From assembly GCA_038057515.1 (NCBI GenBank), contig JBBUDB010000031.1, positions 1-15,792 of the forward strand: a stretch of 15,792 nucleotides of DNA. The letters are read 5' to 3'. A program made the translations under genes and the position numbers. A model generated the notes under the pieces. It saw nothing but the letters and a program-made list of their open reading frames with translations, was not told where the DNA came from and did no database searches. Shown in pieces: positions 1-12,034 of this stretch. Position 1 is the stretch's first letter. Every line of letters begins with the position of its first letter. This stretch comes from DATJQA01 sp038057515 (lineage in GTDB: Bacteria; Patescibacteriota; Minisyncoccia; UBA6257; 2-01-FULL-56-20).

Positions 1-1094
1 CCGGTGCCGGTGAAGTCGGTGATCGTGTCGCCGGCGATGACGACGGCCGAGAGAACGGTCGAGGAGTTGAACGTGGTTGTCGCGCTCCCGAAAGTCCAGC
101 CGCCGGTTATGGTCTCGGCCTGCGTCTTCCGGGTGATGCCGGAATTCGCGTAGTCAATCGCAACGTCGCCCTCGCCCGCGCCGTCCACCGTGACGGTAAA
201 GTCGCTTCCGAGGAAGTCGATGTTAGTCGTTGACGTCACGACGGTCATGTTGTTCTCCTCGATCGTCGTGATGCCGCCGCCTGTTCCGCCGTCATCGGCG
301 GCACAGACAACGTTCCCGGATGCATCCGTAGTTAACGTGCCGCCGTTCGTGAACGTCGAACAATTGAAACCGGTGAGCGTAATGTTGCCGGACGAACCCT
401 TCGTGAGAACGAGCGTGGTAGCGCCGGTTGAGTTGCCGATCGTGATCGTCTTGGCATTCGCGTTCGTGCCGAGATTGAGGACGGCGGTGCCGGTTGAATC
501 AATCGTGACCGCCCCGCCGAAGATGAGATTGCCGGAAGTGAGAACCGGGATGTTACTGCCGGTCGGCGATTGCGAGGGAGTAAATCCGCCAACCGTGCCG
601 GCATTAATCGCGTATCCGGAGGAAACAATCCGCTGGCGCGGAGCGAGGTTCTCAAAACTCTCGGCGCCGTCGCCAGCCGCGCAGGTCGCGCCCACTTTGG
701 TAGCAACCTCAACGTTCAGGTAGGCCGCGTTATTGTCTTGAAAATTGAAGTCGAGCGTATCCCCTCCGGCGCTCGTATCGCCGATGCCGACATTGAAAAC
801 CCCGTTCTTCACGCTCGCGGTCATCGTCGAGGGGCTCGCCGAGGGCCAGAGCTTCGTATCGGGCGAGCCAACCGTCGCGTCGTCGTAGAAAGAAAACTTA
901 AAGCAGAAATCCGTGCCGGAGGAGCCGCCTAAAAGCTCGCCGGAGGAGTTGAGGAGCCGGCCCTGATGATTCAGGATTTTCGGGACTCCCGTGACGGCCA
1001 GGGTTGGAACGGCATTTCCGAAGAAGGCAAAGGACGCCAACACCAGTAAAACCGGAAGGGTTCGGACGCTTGTTTTCGAGGCAGACGTCTGCAT
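1..1094 (-). CDS. Secreted surface protein, N-terminal part (3' end off the left edge)
   Basis: An open frame runs from an ATG at 1094 to the left edge without a stop, giving 364 codons. Residues 1-33 form a signal peptide: a basic N-region with K7 and R11, a hydrophobic core at about 13-25, and a likely cleavage after A28 or A33. The mature part begins with a domain containing GVPKILNHQGRLL, a beta-rich stretch with paired cysteines and GDTSAGGDTLDF, then APRQRI and SGYAINAGTVGG. After that come Gly/Thr/Ser/Asn-rich short strands typical of a beta-helical or fibre-like stalk. I recognise this N-terminal domain from large Parcubacteria surface proteins, some of which end in tail-fibre-like chaperone domains; the C-terminus is not visible here. 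Exact function is unknown; exported and extracellular is well supported. Its own extended -10 box lies 9 nt upstream, so it is probably a separate transcription unit. Plus-strand frames here are shadows. Confidence 0.85.
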   Translation of the reverse strand, partial: MQTSASKTSVRTLPVLLVLASFAFFGNAVPTLAVTGVPKILNHQGRLLNSSGELLGGSSGTDFCFKFSFYDDATVGSPDTKLWPSASPSTMTASVKNGVFNVGIGDTSAGGDTLDFNFQDNNAAYLNVEVATKVGATCAAGDGAESFENLAPRQRIVSSGYAINAGTVGGFTPSQSPTGSNIPVLTSGNLIFGGAVTIDSTGTAVLNLGTNANAKTITIGNSTGATTLVLTKGSSGNITLTGFNCSTFTNGGTLTTDASGNVVCAADDGGTGGGITTIEENNMTVVTSTTNIDFLGSDFTVTVDGAGEGDVAIDYANSGITRKTQAETITGGWTFGSATTTFNSSTVLSAVVIAGDTITDFTGT

Positions 1095-1103
1095 CCTCGT
1101 TAA

Positions 1104-1112
1104 ATTATACCA
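1104..1112 (-). promoter_or_regulatory. Extended -10 promoter of the surface-protein gene
   Basis: Read on the minus strand, TGGTATAAT is a perfect extended -10 element (TGN plus TATAAT). TATAAT ends 9 nt before the ATG at 1094, so transcription would begin 0-3 nt upstream of the start codon and give a leaderless or nearly leaderless mRNA. No convincing -35 is seen 17 nt upstream (GATATT), which fits an extended -10 promoter. A GAGG directly abuts the ATG and is too close to act as a normal ribosome-binding site. Confidence 0.65.
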
Positions 1113-1141
1113 CAGACCTACTGCGTAATATCCCGGCGCCA

Positions 1142-1156
1142 AGGGCATTCTGCCCT
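1142..1156. repeat. Small hairpin between genes
   Basis: AGGGCA and TGCCCT form a perfect 6-bp stem around a TTC loop. It lies just beyond the 3' end of the small gene at 1176-1337. There is no T-run on either side, so a classical rho-independent terminator is not supported. Confidence 0.4.
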
Positions 1157-1171
1157 GAAGACCATACGCCC

Positions 1172-1187
1172 TCCGCTAGCTGGCGGA
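1172..1187. repeat. 16-bp palindrome overlapping a stop codon
   Basis: TCCGCTAGCTGGCGGA is self-complementary except for one T:G pair; the perfect form would be TCCGCCAGCTGGCGGA. On the minus strand it encodes the last residues and the TAG stop of the small protein at 1176-1337. It shares the TCCGC/GCGGA outer arms with the longer palindromic element found in ssb and rpoBC. I have an unverified impression that such 16-mers are common dispersed repeats in Parcubacteria. Confidence 0.5.
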
Positions 1188-1337
1188 CTTGTCTTGCCAA
1201 TACAACTCCGCCTCGATTTGCTCCCCGAGAGAAAGATTCGCGTACTCGGCCGTCCCTGGATAGGGAAAAACTTTGGCCGTCTCGGCATCGCCGAAAACTT
1301 CCGCCAGATTTTCCCTCGAAAGTTGGGGGTCAAACAT
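1176..1337 (-). CDS. Small hypothetical protein, 53 aa
   Basis: ATG at 1337 to TAG at 1178-1176, beginning MFDPQLSRENLAEVFGDAE and ending QDKSAS. The composition is protein-like and acidic, mixing charged and hydrophobic residues as in a small amphipathic helical protein, unlike the Arg/Ser/Pro-rich shadow frames. It begins 11 nt after the stop of the 112-aa gene upstream, so the two are probably co-transcribed, and an AGG lies about 6 nt before the ATG. The last residues and stop codon are supplied by the palindrome at 1172-1187, so the protein may have been truncated by that insertion. I do not recognise the family. It is too short for confident calling; a competing minus frame over 1118-1342 has shadow-like composition. 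Confidence 0.5.
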   Translation of the reverse strand: MFDPQLSRENLAEVFGDAETAKVFPYPGTAEYANLSLGEQIEAELYWQDKSAS

Positions 1338-1348
1338 GCCAACCTAAA

Positions 1349-1687
1349 CTATGCGGGCAATCTCGGCTTGCCGACTTCATCTTCCGAATACGGGCACGCT
1401 CCGCAAACAAACCAGGTCTGCCCCTCGTTCGTAATCTCCATCATCTCGCCGTGACCATAAGCGCAAAGATGTTCCTTCTGCTCCCGTAACTCTTGCTTCG
1501 CGCCCGCGCCCGAGCGCGTTTCTAAAGCATCTCCCTTGGGGCGATTCTTTGCGGCCTCAAAAGCGGCCATCTCTTCTTCGACAGTCATTTTATTCGGATT
1601 GACGGGCGGCTTCGGCAAGCCCTCTTTCGGCGGAGTTCCCCGACGATGGCTCTCTGGTTCAAAAGCAGGTGGCGTGTTAAATCCCAT
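1349..1687 (-). CDS. Hypothetical protein with a C-terminal zinc-ribbon-like motif, 112 aa
   Basis: The N-terminal third (residues 1-33) is Pro/Lys-rich and probably disordered. It is followed by a helix-prone charged segment (about 34-72) and then a compact motif with C75, H79, C95 and C98 spaced C-x3-H-x15-C-x2-C, including the stretch TWFVCGACPYSEDE. This should bind one zinc ion. I do not recognise a named family; a nucleic-acid-binding or protein-interaction role is possible but only inferred. The ATG at 1687 is favoured because a perfect extended -10 lies 8 nt upstream; M34 is an alternative start that would drop the disordered leader. Residues 11-17, PESHRRG, also occur inside the odd insertion of the RluA-family protein at 14888-15622. 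The small 53-aa gene follows directly. Confidence 0.75.
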   Translation of the reverse strand: MGFNTPPAFEPESHRRGTPPKEGLPKPPVNPNKMTVEEEMAAFEAAKNRPKGDALETRSGAGAKQELREQKEHLCAYGHGEMMEITNEGQTWFVCGACPYSEDEVGKPRLPA

Positions 1688-1695
1688 ATTCTCAA

Positions 1696-1704
1696 ATTAT
1701 ATCA
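1696..1704 (-). promoter_or_regulatory. Extended -10 promoter overlapping the PAP2 stop codon
   Basis: The minus strand reads TGATATAAT, an extended -10, and TATAAT ends 8 nt before the ATG at 1687. Its TAA is the stop codon of the upstream PAP2 gene (1699-1697), so the promoter sits in the last codons of that gene. The flanking sequence CTGTG(A/G)TATAATTT is nearly the same as at the surface-protein promoter (1104-1112). A leaderless transcript is predicted. Confidence 0.6.
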
Positions 1705-2254
1705 CAGCTACTCCAGAATTTGTCTCCGCAAGCGCCCGTTCCTCGCGCCGCAGGAGCCAGCGCACGAATAGCCCCGAGGACACGCCTACGACTATCCCCG
1801 CAATAATGTCCGAAGGCCAGTGCGCGCCCGCCGCCACGCGGGCGAGGGCATTTAGGGCGGCGAGGGAGAGGAAAACTATCCCCCACCGCTTACCGAACAT
1901 GAAGGCAATCGTCGCGAGCGCAAAGAAGGCGGCGGCGTGGCCGGACGGGAAGGACGGCCCGGAGGCGACAACAAGCGGCGTGAGTCCAAGGGTCACGAAT
2001 GGCCGAGCGTGATCGAAAAAGTAGTGGATGATCTCCGTAATGAGGCCGCGGCTCACCACGATCGAAAGAAGAGCGATGAAAAAAATAAATATGGCGCGGC
2101 GGCGCGCCGCCACTTGGCGAAGAAGGATCAAAAAACCCGCCCCGATAAAATATGGCAGAAGGCGGGCGCAAAAAACGACGAGTTCGCGAAAAAGAAAATT
2201 CCGCTCGGTAAGTCCGAAGAGGAAACGAACAACTCCCTCGTCGAAGGGCATCAT
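1697..2254 (-). CDS. PAP2-family membrane phosphatase, 185 aa
   Basis: An integral-membrane type 2 phosphatidic acid phosphatase. Related proteins dephosphorylate lipid phosphates or undecaprenyl pyrophosphate at the outer face of the membrane. All three signature blocks are visible: block 1 reads HYFFDHARP, block 2 is PSFPSGH with the catalytic His, and block 3 is ARVAAGAHWPSD with the second His and Asp. Hydrophobic segments surround them, giving about five or six membrane spans. Block 1 has His where the family normally has Lys (K-x6-RP), and block 3 has Ala for Ser. Start: tandem ATGs at 2254 and 2251; a TTG at 2257 is also in frame. The gene begins about 10 nt after the rpsR stop, so it is the last gene of the rpsF operon. 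A BcrC-like role in recycling undecaprenyl phosphate would suit the nearby wall genes, but this is inference. Confidence 0.88.
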   Translation of the reverse strand: MMPFDEGVVRFLFGLTERNFLFRELVVFCARLLPYFIGAGFLILLRQVAARRRAIFIFFIALLSIVVSRGLITEIIHYFFDHARPFVTLGLTPLVVASGPSFPSGHAAAFFALATIAFMFGKRWGIVFLSLAALNALARVAAGAHWPSDIIAGIVVGVSSGLFVRWLLRREERALAETNSGVAVI

Positions 2255-2264
2255 CAATAGTGGC

Positions 2265-2474
2265 TTATCGGCGGACGAACGGCAGAAGCGCGAGATGTCG
2301 GGCGCGTTTTATGGCCTGCGCGAGTTTACGCTGGTGCGAAGCACAGACCCCGGTGTGTTTCGGATCGATGATCTTTGCCTGGCCGGAAACGAAGCGGCGG
2401 ATAAGGCCGATCTCTTTATAATCGACGAGGTTCAGGTTCTGGGAACAAAAAAAGCACTGTACGGGCATCGGCAT
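2265..2474 (-). CDS. rpsR: 30S ribosomal protein bS18, 69 aa
   Basis: bS18 binds 16S rRNA in the platform of the small subunit together with bS6. The family signature is clear: YKEIGLIRRFVS, KIIDPKHTG, then HQRKLAQAIKRARHLALLPF. The length is normal. It is the zinc-ribbon form, with C7 and C10 (CFFC) and C44 and H47 (CASH) placed to hold a zinc ion; many bacterial S18 proteins have lost these residues. The ATG at 2474 overlaps the ssb stop in a TAATG junction, so translational coupling is likely. The order rpsF-ssb-rpsR is the classical bacterial one. The usual next gene, rplI (bL9), is absent and a PAP2 gene takes its place. Confidence 0.96.
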   Translation of the reverse strand: MPMPVQCFFCSQNLNLVDYKEIGLIRRFVSGQAKIIDPKHTGVCASHQRKLAQAIKRARHLALLPFVRR

Positions 2475-2956
2475 TAGAATGGTAGGTCGTTCATCTGGTT
2501 GGTGTCTTCGATATCGACCGTCGGAATCTCTTCTTGGGCTGGCGCATCCTTTCCTCCGGAGGAGGATCCGCCTCCGGCGGAGGGCGCCTCGGCAGGGCCG
2601 CCATCGCGACCCCCGAAACCGGCGTTGGCGGCGCGCGGACCGAGTTGGAAGTTCTCGCAGATGATCTCGGTGGCTTTGTGATTCTGGCCCTGCTTGTCTT
2701 GCCAGCTCCGCGTGCGGAGACGACCCTCGATGAATACCATGGCGCCCTTCTTCAAAAACTGCGTCGCGATTTCCGCCTGGCGGCCCCAGAGGACGACATT
2801 GTGAAACTCCACTTCCTCCTGCTTGGCGCCGGCCTTGTCTTTCCAGGTGCGATTCGTGGCCACGCCAAAACTCGTAACGGCCGCGCCGCTCGGAGTCGTC
2901 CGGAGTTGGGGATCGGCGGTTACCCGCCCGACAATGAGAACTTTATTGATATTCAT
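2474..2956 (-). CDS. ssb: Single-stranded DNA-binding protein, 160 aa
   Basis: SSB coats single-stranded DNA during replication, repair and recombination. Residues 1-105 form the OB fold, recognisable from MNINKVLIVGRVTADPQLR, FHNVVLWGRQAE and GAMVFIEGRLRTRSW. A Gly/Pro/Ala-rich linker follows. The C-terminus is acidic and ends in MNDLPF, the usual tip that recruits partner proteins. Residues 126-136 in the linker, SAGGGSSSGGK, are encoded by a 32-bp palindromic sequence present identically in rpoBC (see 2550-2581). The length is normal for the family. The ATG at 2956 has no Shine-Dalgarno sequence. A TATACT box ends 7 nt upstream, so ssb may be transcribed both with rpsF and from its own start. 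The 43-nt gap to rpsF carries a CTAG-rich 7-nt repeat. Confidence 0.97.
   Translation of the reverse strand: MNINKVLIVGRVTADPQLRTTPSGAAVTSFGVATNRTWKDKAGAKQEEVEFHNVVLWGRQAEIATQFLKKGAMVFIEGRLRTRSWQDKQGQNHKATEIICENFQLGPRAANAGFGGRDGGPAEAPSAGGGSSSGGKDAPAQEEIPTVDIEDTNQMNDLPF
2550..2581. repeat. In-frame palindromic element, copy 1 (in ssb)
   Basis: This 32-bp segment is identical to 8782-8813. Its 30-bp core (2552-2581) is an imperfect palindrome centred on GGATCC with only two mismatched pairs. It also contains a perfect 12-bp palindrome, TCCTCCGGAGGA, and a smaller hairpin, TCCGCC-TCC-GGCGGA. On the minus strand it is read in the ssb frame as SAGGGSSSGGK, in the flexible linker where an insert would be tolerated. 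Confidence 0.85.
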
Positions 2957-2963
2957 ATTCGTT

Positions 2964-2969
2964 AGTATA
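2964..2969 (-). promoter_or_regulatory. Possible -10 box of ssb
   Basis: TATACT on the minus strand ends 7 nt before the ssb ATG. The spacing matches the other boxes in the window, but the -35 region is unconvincing (GTCACT at 17 nt) and the box lies at the edge of a CTAG-rich repeat. An internal leaderless promoter is plausible but unproven. Confidence 0.35.
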
Positions 2970-2997
2970 CTAGCAAACTAGCGACTAGTGACTAGTC
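2969..2997. repeat. CTAG-rich heptanucleotide repeat between rpsF and ssb
   Basis: There are four consecutive units: ACTAGCAA (8 nt), ACTAGCG, ACTAGTG and ACTAGTC (7 nt each). The array fills most of the 43-nt gap between the rpsF stop (3000-3002) and the ssb start. Confidence 0.6.
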
Positions 2998-2999
2998 AA

Positions 3000-3428
3000 C
3001 TACTTGAGGATTTCTTCTATCTTCTTTTCAAGCGCCTCATTCGAGAGCGGCAATGACCCGGGATTATAACCCTCGGCTGGCGCAGTCGGAAGAGAAGCGC
3101 CGCGGGCCTTCGTCCGACCCTCCCAACGCGACTGCTGTTTCACGAACGGCGGCGTGACAAGAAGCGTGCGAATCACGCCTGGAGCAACCTTCAACTCTTT
3201 CTCGATCGCCGCGACCGCTTCGGGTAGGGCGCGGAAGTGGCAGTAGCCAAAAAGCGCGGAGGTATCCTTGCCGATCTTATAGGCAAGCTCGATCTTTTCG
3301 ATCGGTCCCTCGAGGAGCAGTTCGCCTCCCTGGGAGCGCACGAGCTGGAGCACCCCGGCCGGAATTTTCTCTTCCCGCGCCAAAAACGCCAGTTCGTAAT
3401 CTTTCGGTTCTTTATCGTTCTTATCCAT
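3000..3428 (-). CDS. rpsF: 30S ribosomal protein bS6, 142 aa
   Basis: bS6 pairs with bS18 on the platform of the small subunit. Recognisable segments are KDYELAFLAREE near the N-terminus, IEKIELAYKIGKD, then YCHFRALPEAVAAIEKELK and VIRTLLVTPP, which give the alternating strand-helix pattern of the ferredoxin-like bS6 fold. The core ends near residue 100. A further 40 residues form a basic, Pro/Gly-rich and then helical C-terminal extension, longer than many bS6 tails. The ATG at 3428 lacks a Shine-Dalgarno sequence. A possible promoter has TTGACG at 3467-3462, a 17-nt spacer and TAGTTT at 3444-3439, ending 10 nt before the ATG. It is the first gene of rpsF-ssb-rpsR-PAP2. Confidence 0.93.
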   Translation of the reverse strand: MDKNDKEPKDYELAFLAREEKIPAGVLQLVRSQGGELLLEGPIEKIELAYKIGKDTSALFGYCHFRALPEAVAAIEKELKVAPGVIRTLLVTPPFVKQQSRWEGRTKARGASLPTAPAEGYNPGSLPLSNEALEKKIEEILK

Positions 3429-3438
3429 TGGTTTCTAC

Positions 3439-3467
3439 AAACTACTCAATTTTGTACGCCTCGTCAA
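3439..3467 (-). promoter_or_regulatory. Possible rpsF promoter
   Basis: On the minus strand TTGACG (3467-3462, five of six consensus bases) is followed by a 17-nt spacer and a weak -10, TAGTTT (3444-3439). The -35 sits at the outer end of the inverted-repeat element at 3467-3569, so that element may have supplied part of the promoter. Transcription would start only a few bases before the rpsF ATG. Confidence 0.4.
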
Positions 3468-3569
3468 CCCCGTTAGAAATAAGCTGTCCCGAGACGATTG
3501 CCGCCACACCCACGCGGCCTGCTTCACCAAAGCATCAGAGGACGAGCAGGGGGGAATTTCTAACGGGGT
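3467..3569. repeat. 103-bp element bounded by 14-bp perfect inverted repeats
   Basis: ACCCCGTTAGAAAT at 3467-3480 and ATTTCTAACGGGGT at 3556-3569 are exact reverse complements. A 9-bp direct repeat, GTCAACCCC, lies at 3463-3471 and 3568-3576, overlapping the arm ends. The interior has more pairing: GCCGC/GCGGC at 3500-3504 and 3514-3518, TGCTT/AAGCA at 3520-3524 and 3530-3534, and CCTGCT/AGCAGG at 3518-3523 and 3545-3550. There is no coding capacity. It could be a small MITE-like or REP-like element, or a structured leader of the rpsF operon; the sequence alone does not decide. Confidence 0.65.
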
Positions 3570-3596
3570 CAACCCCTCGCTCCGCTCACCGCTCCG

Positions 3597-3690
3597 GTGT
3601 CAGGTATCACGTATCATGTGTCATGTGTCAAGAATTCTTCGAGAACGATTTCCCGCTTCTCCTGATACTTGATACATGACACTTGATACT
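3597..3690. repeat. Opposed arrays of a 7-nt unit
   Basis: 3597-3631 holds five exact-length units of GTRTCAN (GTGTCAG, GTATCAC, GTATCAT, GTGTCAT, GTGTCAA). 3663-3690 holds four units of the reverse complement (TGATACT, TGATACA, TGACACT, TGATACT). The arrays are 31 nt apart and could pair as a long imperfect stem. The spacer contains the palindrome AAGAATTCTT. No coding frame explains the period, because 7 nt is not a multiple of 3. Confidence 0.7.
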
Positions 3691-3767
3691 TCGAGTGTCG
3701 AACGCAGTGGGGCGCGCTAGGCGCAAGCCATGTAACCTCGACGCAGGGTATCCGGGAGATCGGCCAT

Positions 3768-10637
<6,870 letters not shown>

Positions 10638-11038
10638 AACCTCTGGGGACGGAGTTGTTGATGAGTAATATTTCTTCCGGAGCGCAAGGGGCGACCGCAC
10701 CCGGGCGCGGCGAATGACTGTTTCTAAGGCGAACAGCGACCTCGGTCGACGTCTTGATTAATAAAATAAATTACTAATTCCTGCGGCGCCCATTTCGTTC
10801 TAACCCCATCGGCCCGTTCCCTGCCTACAATCGGGGAGTGCTACTTTCGGAAACCAGTTCCAAAATTATTATTTTTCAACGGGATTCACGGAACCATTCG
10901 CCTGTCAAGGGCGAAGACGCCGAAAAATAACTAACAAAACCCAATCCAATCATTGTTGGGTCGTTTTGCTGGTCCTTGTTACCGGGGTATTGTAAACGAT
11001 GGCTGGGTTTCTCGTCAAGGGGGCTTCGGTTTTGCGCT
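10638..11038. other. Intergenic region upstream of rpoBC
   Basis: About 400 nt without a convincing gene. It holds the terminator of the rodA-mltG operon (10930-10968) and must hold the rpoBC promoter. On the minus strand a perfect TTGACA occurs at 10908-10903, but no good -10 lies 16-18 nt downstream. AT-rich stretches at 10861-10880 and 10757-10782 are the other candidates. No ribosomal protein genes (rplJ, rplL) precede the polymerase gene, unlike the common bacterial order. Short frames here are Ser/Arg/Pro-rich and unlike proteins. Confidence 0.6.
10930..10968 (-). terminator. Rho-independent terminator after mltG
   Basis: On the minus strand ACCCAA (10961-10956) pairs with TTGGGT (10944-10939), and CAAAAC just outside can extend the stem across a small bulge. 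The right arm runs straight into a T-rich tract. It begins about 75 nt after the mltG stop and would separate the rodA-mltG operon from rpoBC. Confidence 0.6.
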
Positions 11039-12034
11039 TTATCGTAGGTATTTAGCCCTATTTCGGGCATGCTCCTCAAGGTTCCGGGCGAAGATCGTTT
11101 TTCCGGTCTTCTGGTCACTCAAGTAAAACCAGTACTCCGAAGGAAGGGGCGAGAGAGCCGCTTTCACGGCCTCAATACCGGGATTGCCGATTGGGGCCGG
11201 CGGGAGGCCTTTATTCACATAGGTGTTATAGGGGGAATCCATCTTTAGGTCCGCCATTGTAAGGGGCAGGCAGTCGGCCGGGGCGCGAAGGGCAGCGGTT
11301 TTGGCGTAGCACACGGAGGCGTCCACCTGGAGCGGCATGCCGGCCCGGAGCCGCTTTTCAAGAATACCGGCGATGATCTGCCGGTCGCGGAATTCGGGCA
11401 CTTCCCTCTCAAGAAGCGAAGCGATGATGAGCGTCCGCGTCCCCGCGGCCGGATCTTCCGGAAGAAGTGGCGCCACCTTGGCCTCGAAGACGGACAGAAA
11501 CTTTTCGACGATCGGCACCACGGCCGAATTCGCGTGAAAGCGGTAGGTATCGGGAAAGAGCCGGCCCTCGAGCGTCTCTTGTCCAACGCGGCGGTCGTCC
11601 CCGAACGGATAAAGAAAGAGCGCTCCGCGAGGCAAGATGCCCGCGCGAGAAAGTATTTCGTCGACATCGTAAATGTTCGCGCCCTCGGGAATCCTCACCT
11701 CAACCTCGCGTATCGCGCCGGCAACGAGAGTGTTGATGAGCGCCCGGGTCGACGAGGCCGACGAGAGCTGATAGACGCCCGGCTTGAAGTTCCTCGCCGC
11801 CCCGGTCGCCAGGGCATAAATAGTTGCGGCCGTACCGCTCCGGATGAGGCCGCCCTCTTCGAGGCGCCTTACGGTGTCGCCAAAGCCGTCGCCAGCCTTG
11901 ACCTCAAAATCGATCGCGCGCGCCGCATAAGGCAGATCGAGCGGAGTAAGCGCGTAGAAAAAACCGACGCCGGCGAGGAACGCGGCGACACCTACGAGAA
12001 CCGGGACGATTCTACGTCTTAGCGCCAATAGCAT
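11039..12034 (-). CDS. mltG: Endolytic murein transglycosylase MltG, 331 aa
   Basis: MltG cleaves nascent glycan strands at the outer face of the inner membrane and helps set their length. A single N-terminal membrane segment lies at about residues 9-28 (VPVLVGVAAFLAGVGFFYAL). A LysM-like region follows (FEVKAGDGFGDTVRRLEEGG to FKPGVYQL), then the YceG/MltG catalytic domain. Catalytic-domain signatures are EGRLFPDTYRF, IIASLLEREV with the predicted catalytic Glu at residue 209, RLRAGMPLQVDASVCY, SPYNTYVNKGLPPAPIGNPG, and YWFYLSDQKTGKTIFARNLEEH. The length is typical. The ATG at 12034 lies inside the 3' end of rodA (23-nt overlap), so the two genes are probably translationally coupled; an in-frame TTG at 12046 is an alternative start. 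Pairing with rodA fits a role in wall elongation. Confidence 0.95.
   Translation of the reverse strand: MLLALRRRIVPVLVGVAAFLAGVGFFYALTPLDLPYAARAIDFEVKAGDGFGDTVRRLEEGGLIRSGTAATIYALATGAARNFKPGVYQLSSASSTRALINTLVAGAIREVEVRIPEGANIYDVDEILSRAGILPRGALFLYPFGDDRRVGQETLEGRLFPDTYRFHANSAVVPIVEKFLSVFEAKVAPLLPEDPAAGTRTLIIASLLEREVPEFRDRQIIAGILEKRLRAGMPLQVDASVCYAKTAALRAPADCLPLTMADLKMDSPYNTYVNKGLPPAPIGNPGIEAVKAALSPLPSEYWFYLSDQKTGKTIFARNLEEHARNRAKYLR

Larger units (their letters stand above)
3429..3767. other. Gene-free, repeat-rich gap between rpoBC and rpsF
   Basis: This 339-nt gap holds the possible rpsF promoter, the 103-bp inverted-repeat element and the opposed heptanucleotide arrays. Short open frames on both strands overlap these repeats and have no protein-like composition. 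I see no obvious rho-independent terminator with a T-run after the rpoBC stop; the arrays at 3597-3690 are the only strong secondary structure that could end that transcript. Confidence 0.7.

Noticed and set aside
190..723. Plus-strand frame of 177 codons at the left edge
   Set aside because: Its Val/Pro-rich composition mirrors the Thr/Asn/Gly-rich surface protein on the minus strand, which has a signal peptide, a promoter and an uninterrupted frame.
903..955. CCGGAGGAG-rich stretch resembling the ssb/rpoBC palindromic element
   Set aside because: It encodes the conserved LLNSSGELLGG part of the surface-protein N-terminal domain and lacks the palindromic core.
3467..3690. CRISPR array
   Set aside because: Repeats here are inverted or only 7 nt long, with no regular spacers and no cas genes in the window.
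10876..11118. Minus-strand frame of 80 codons between mltG and rpoBC
   Set aside because: It overlaps the 3' end of mltG and the terminator and has no protein-like pattern.
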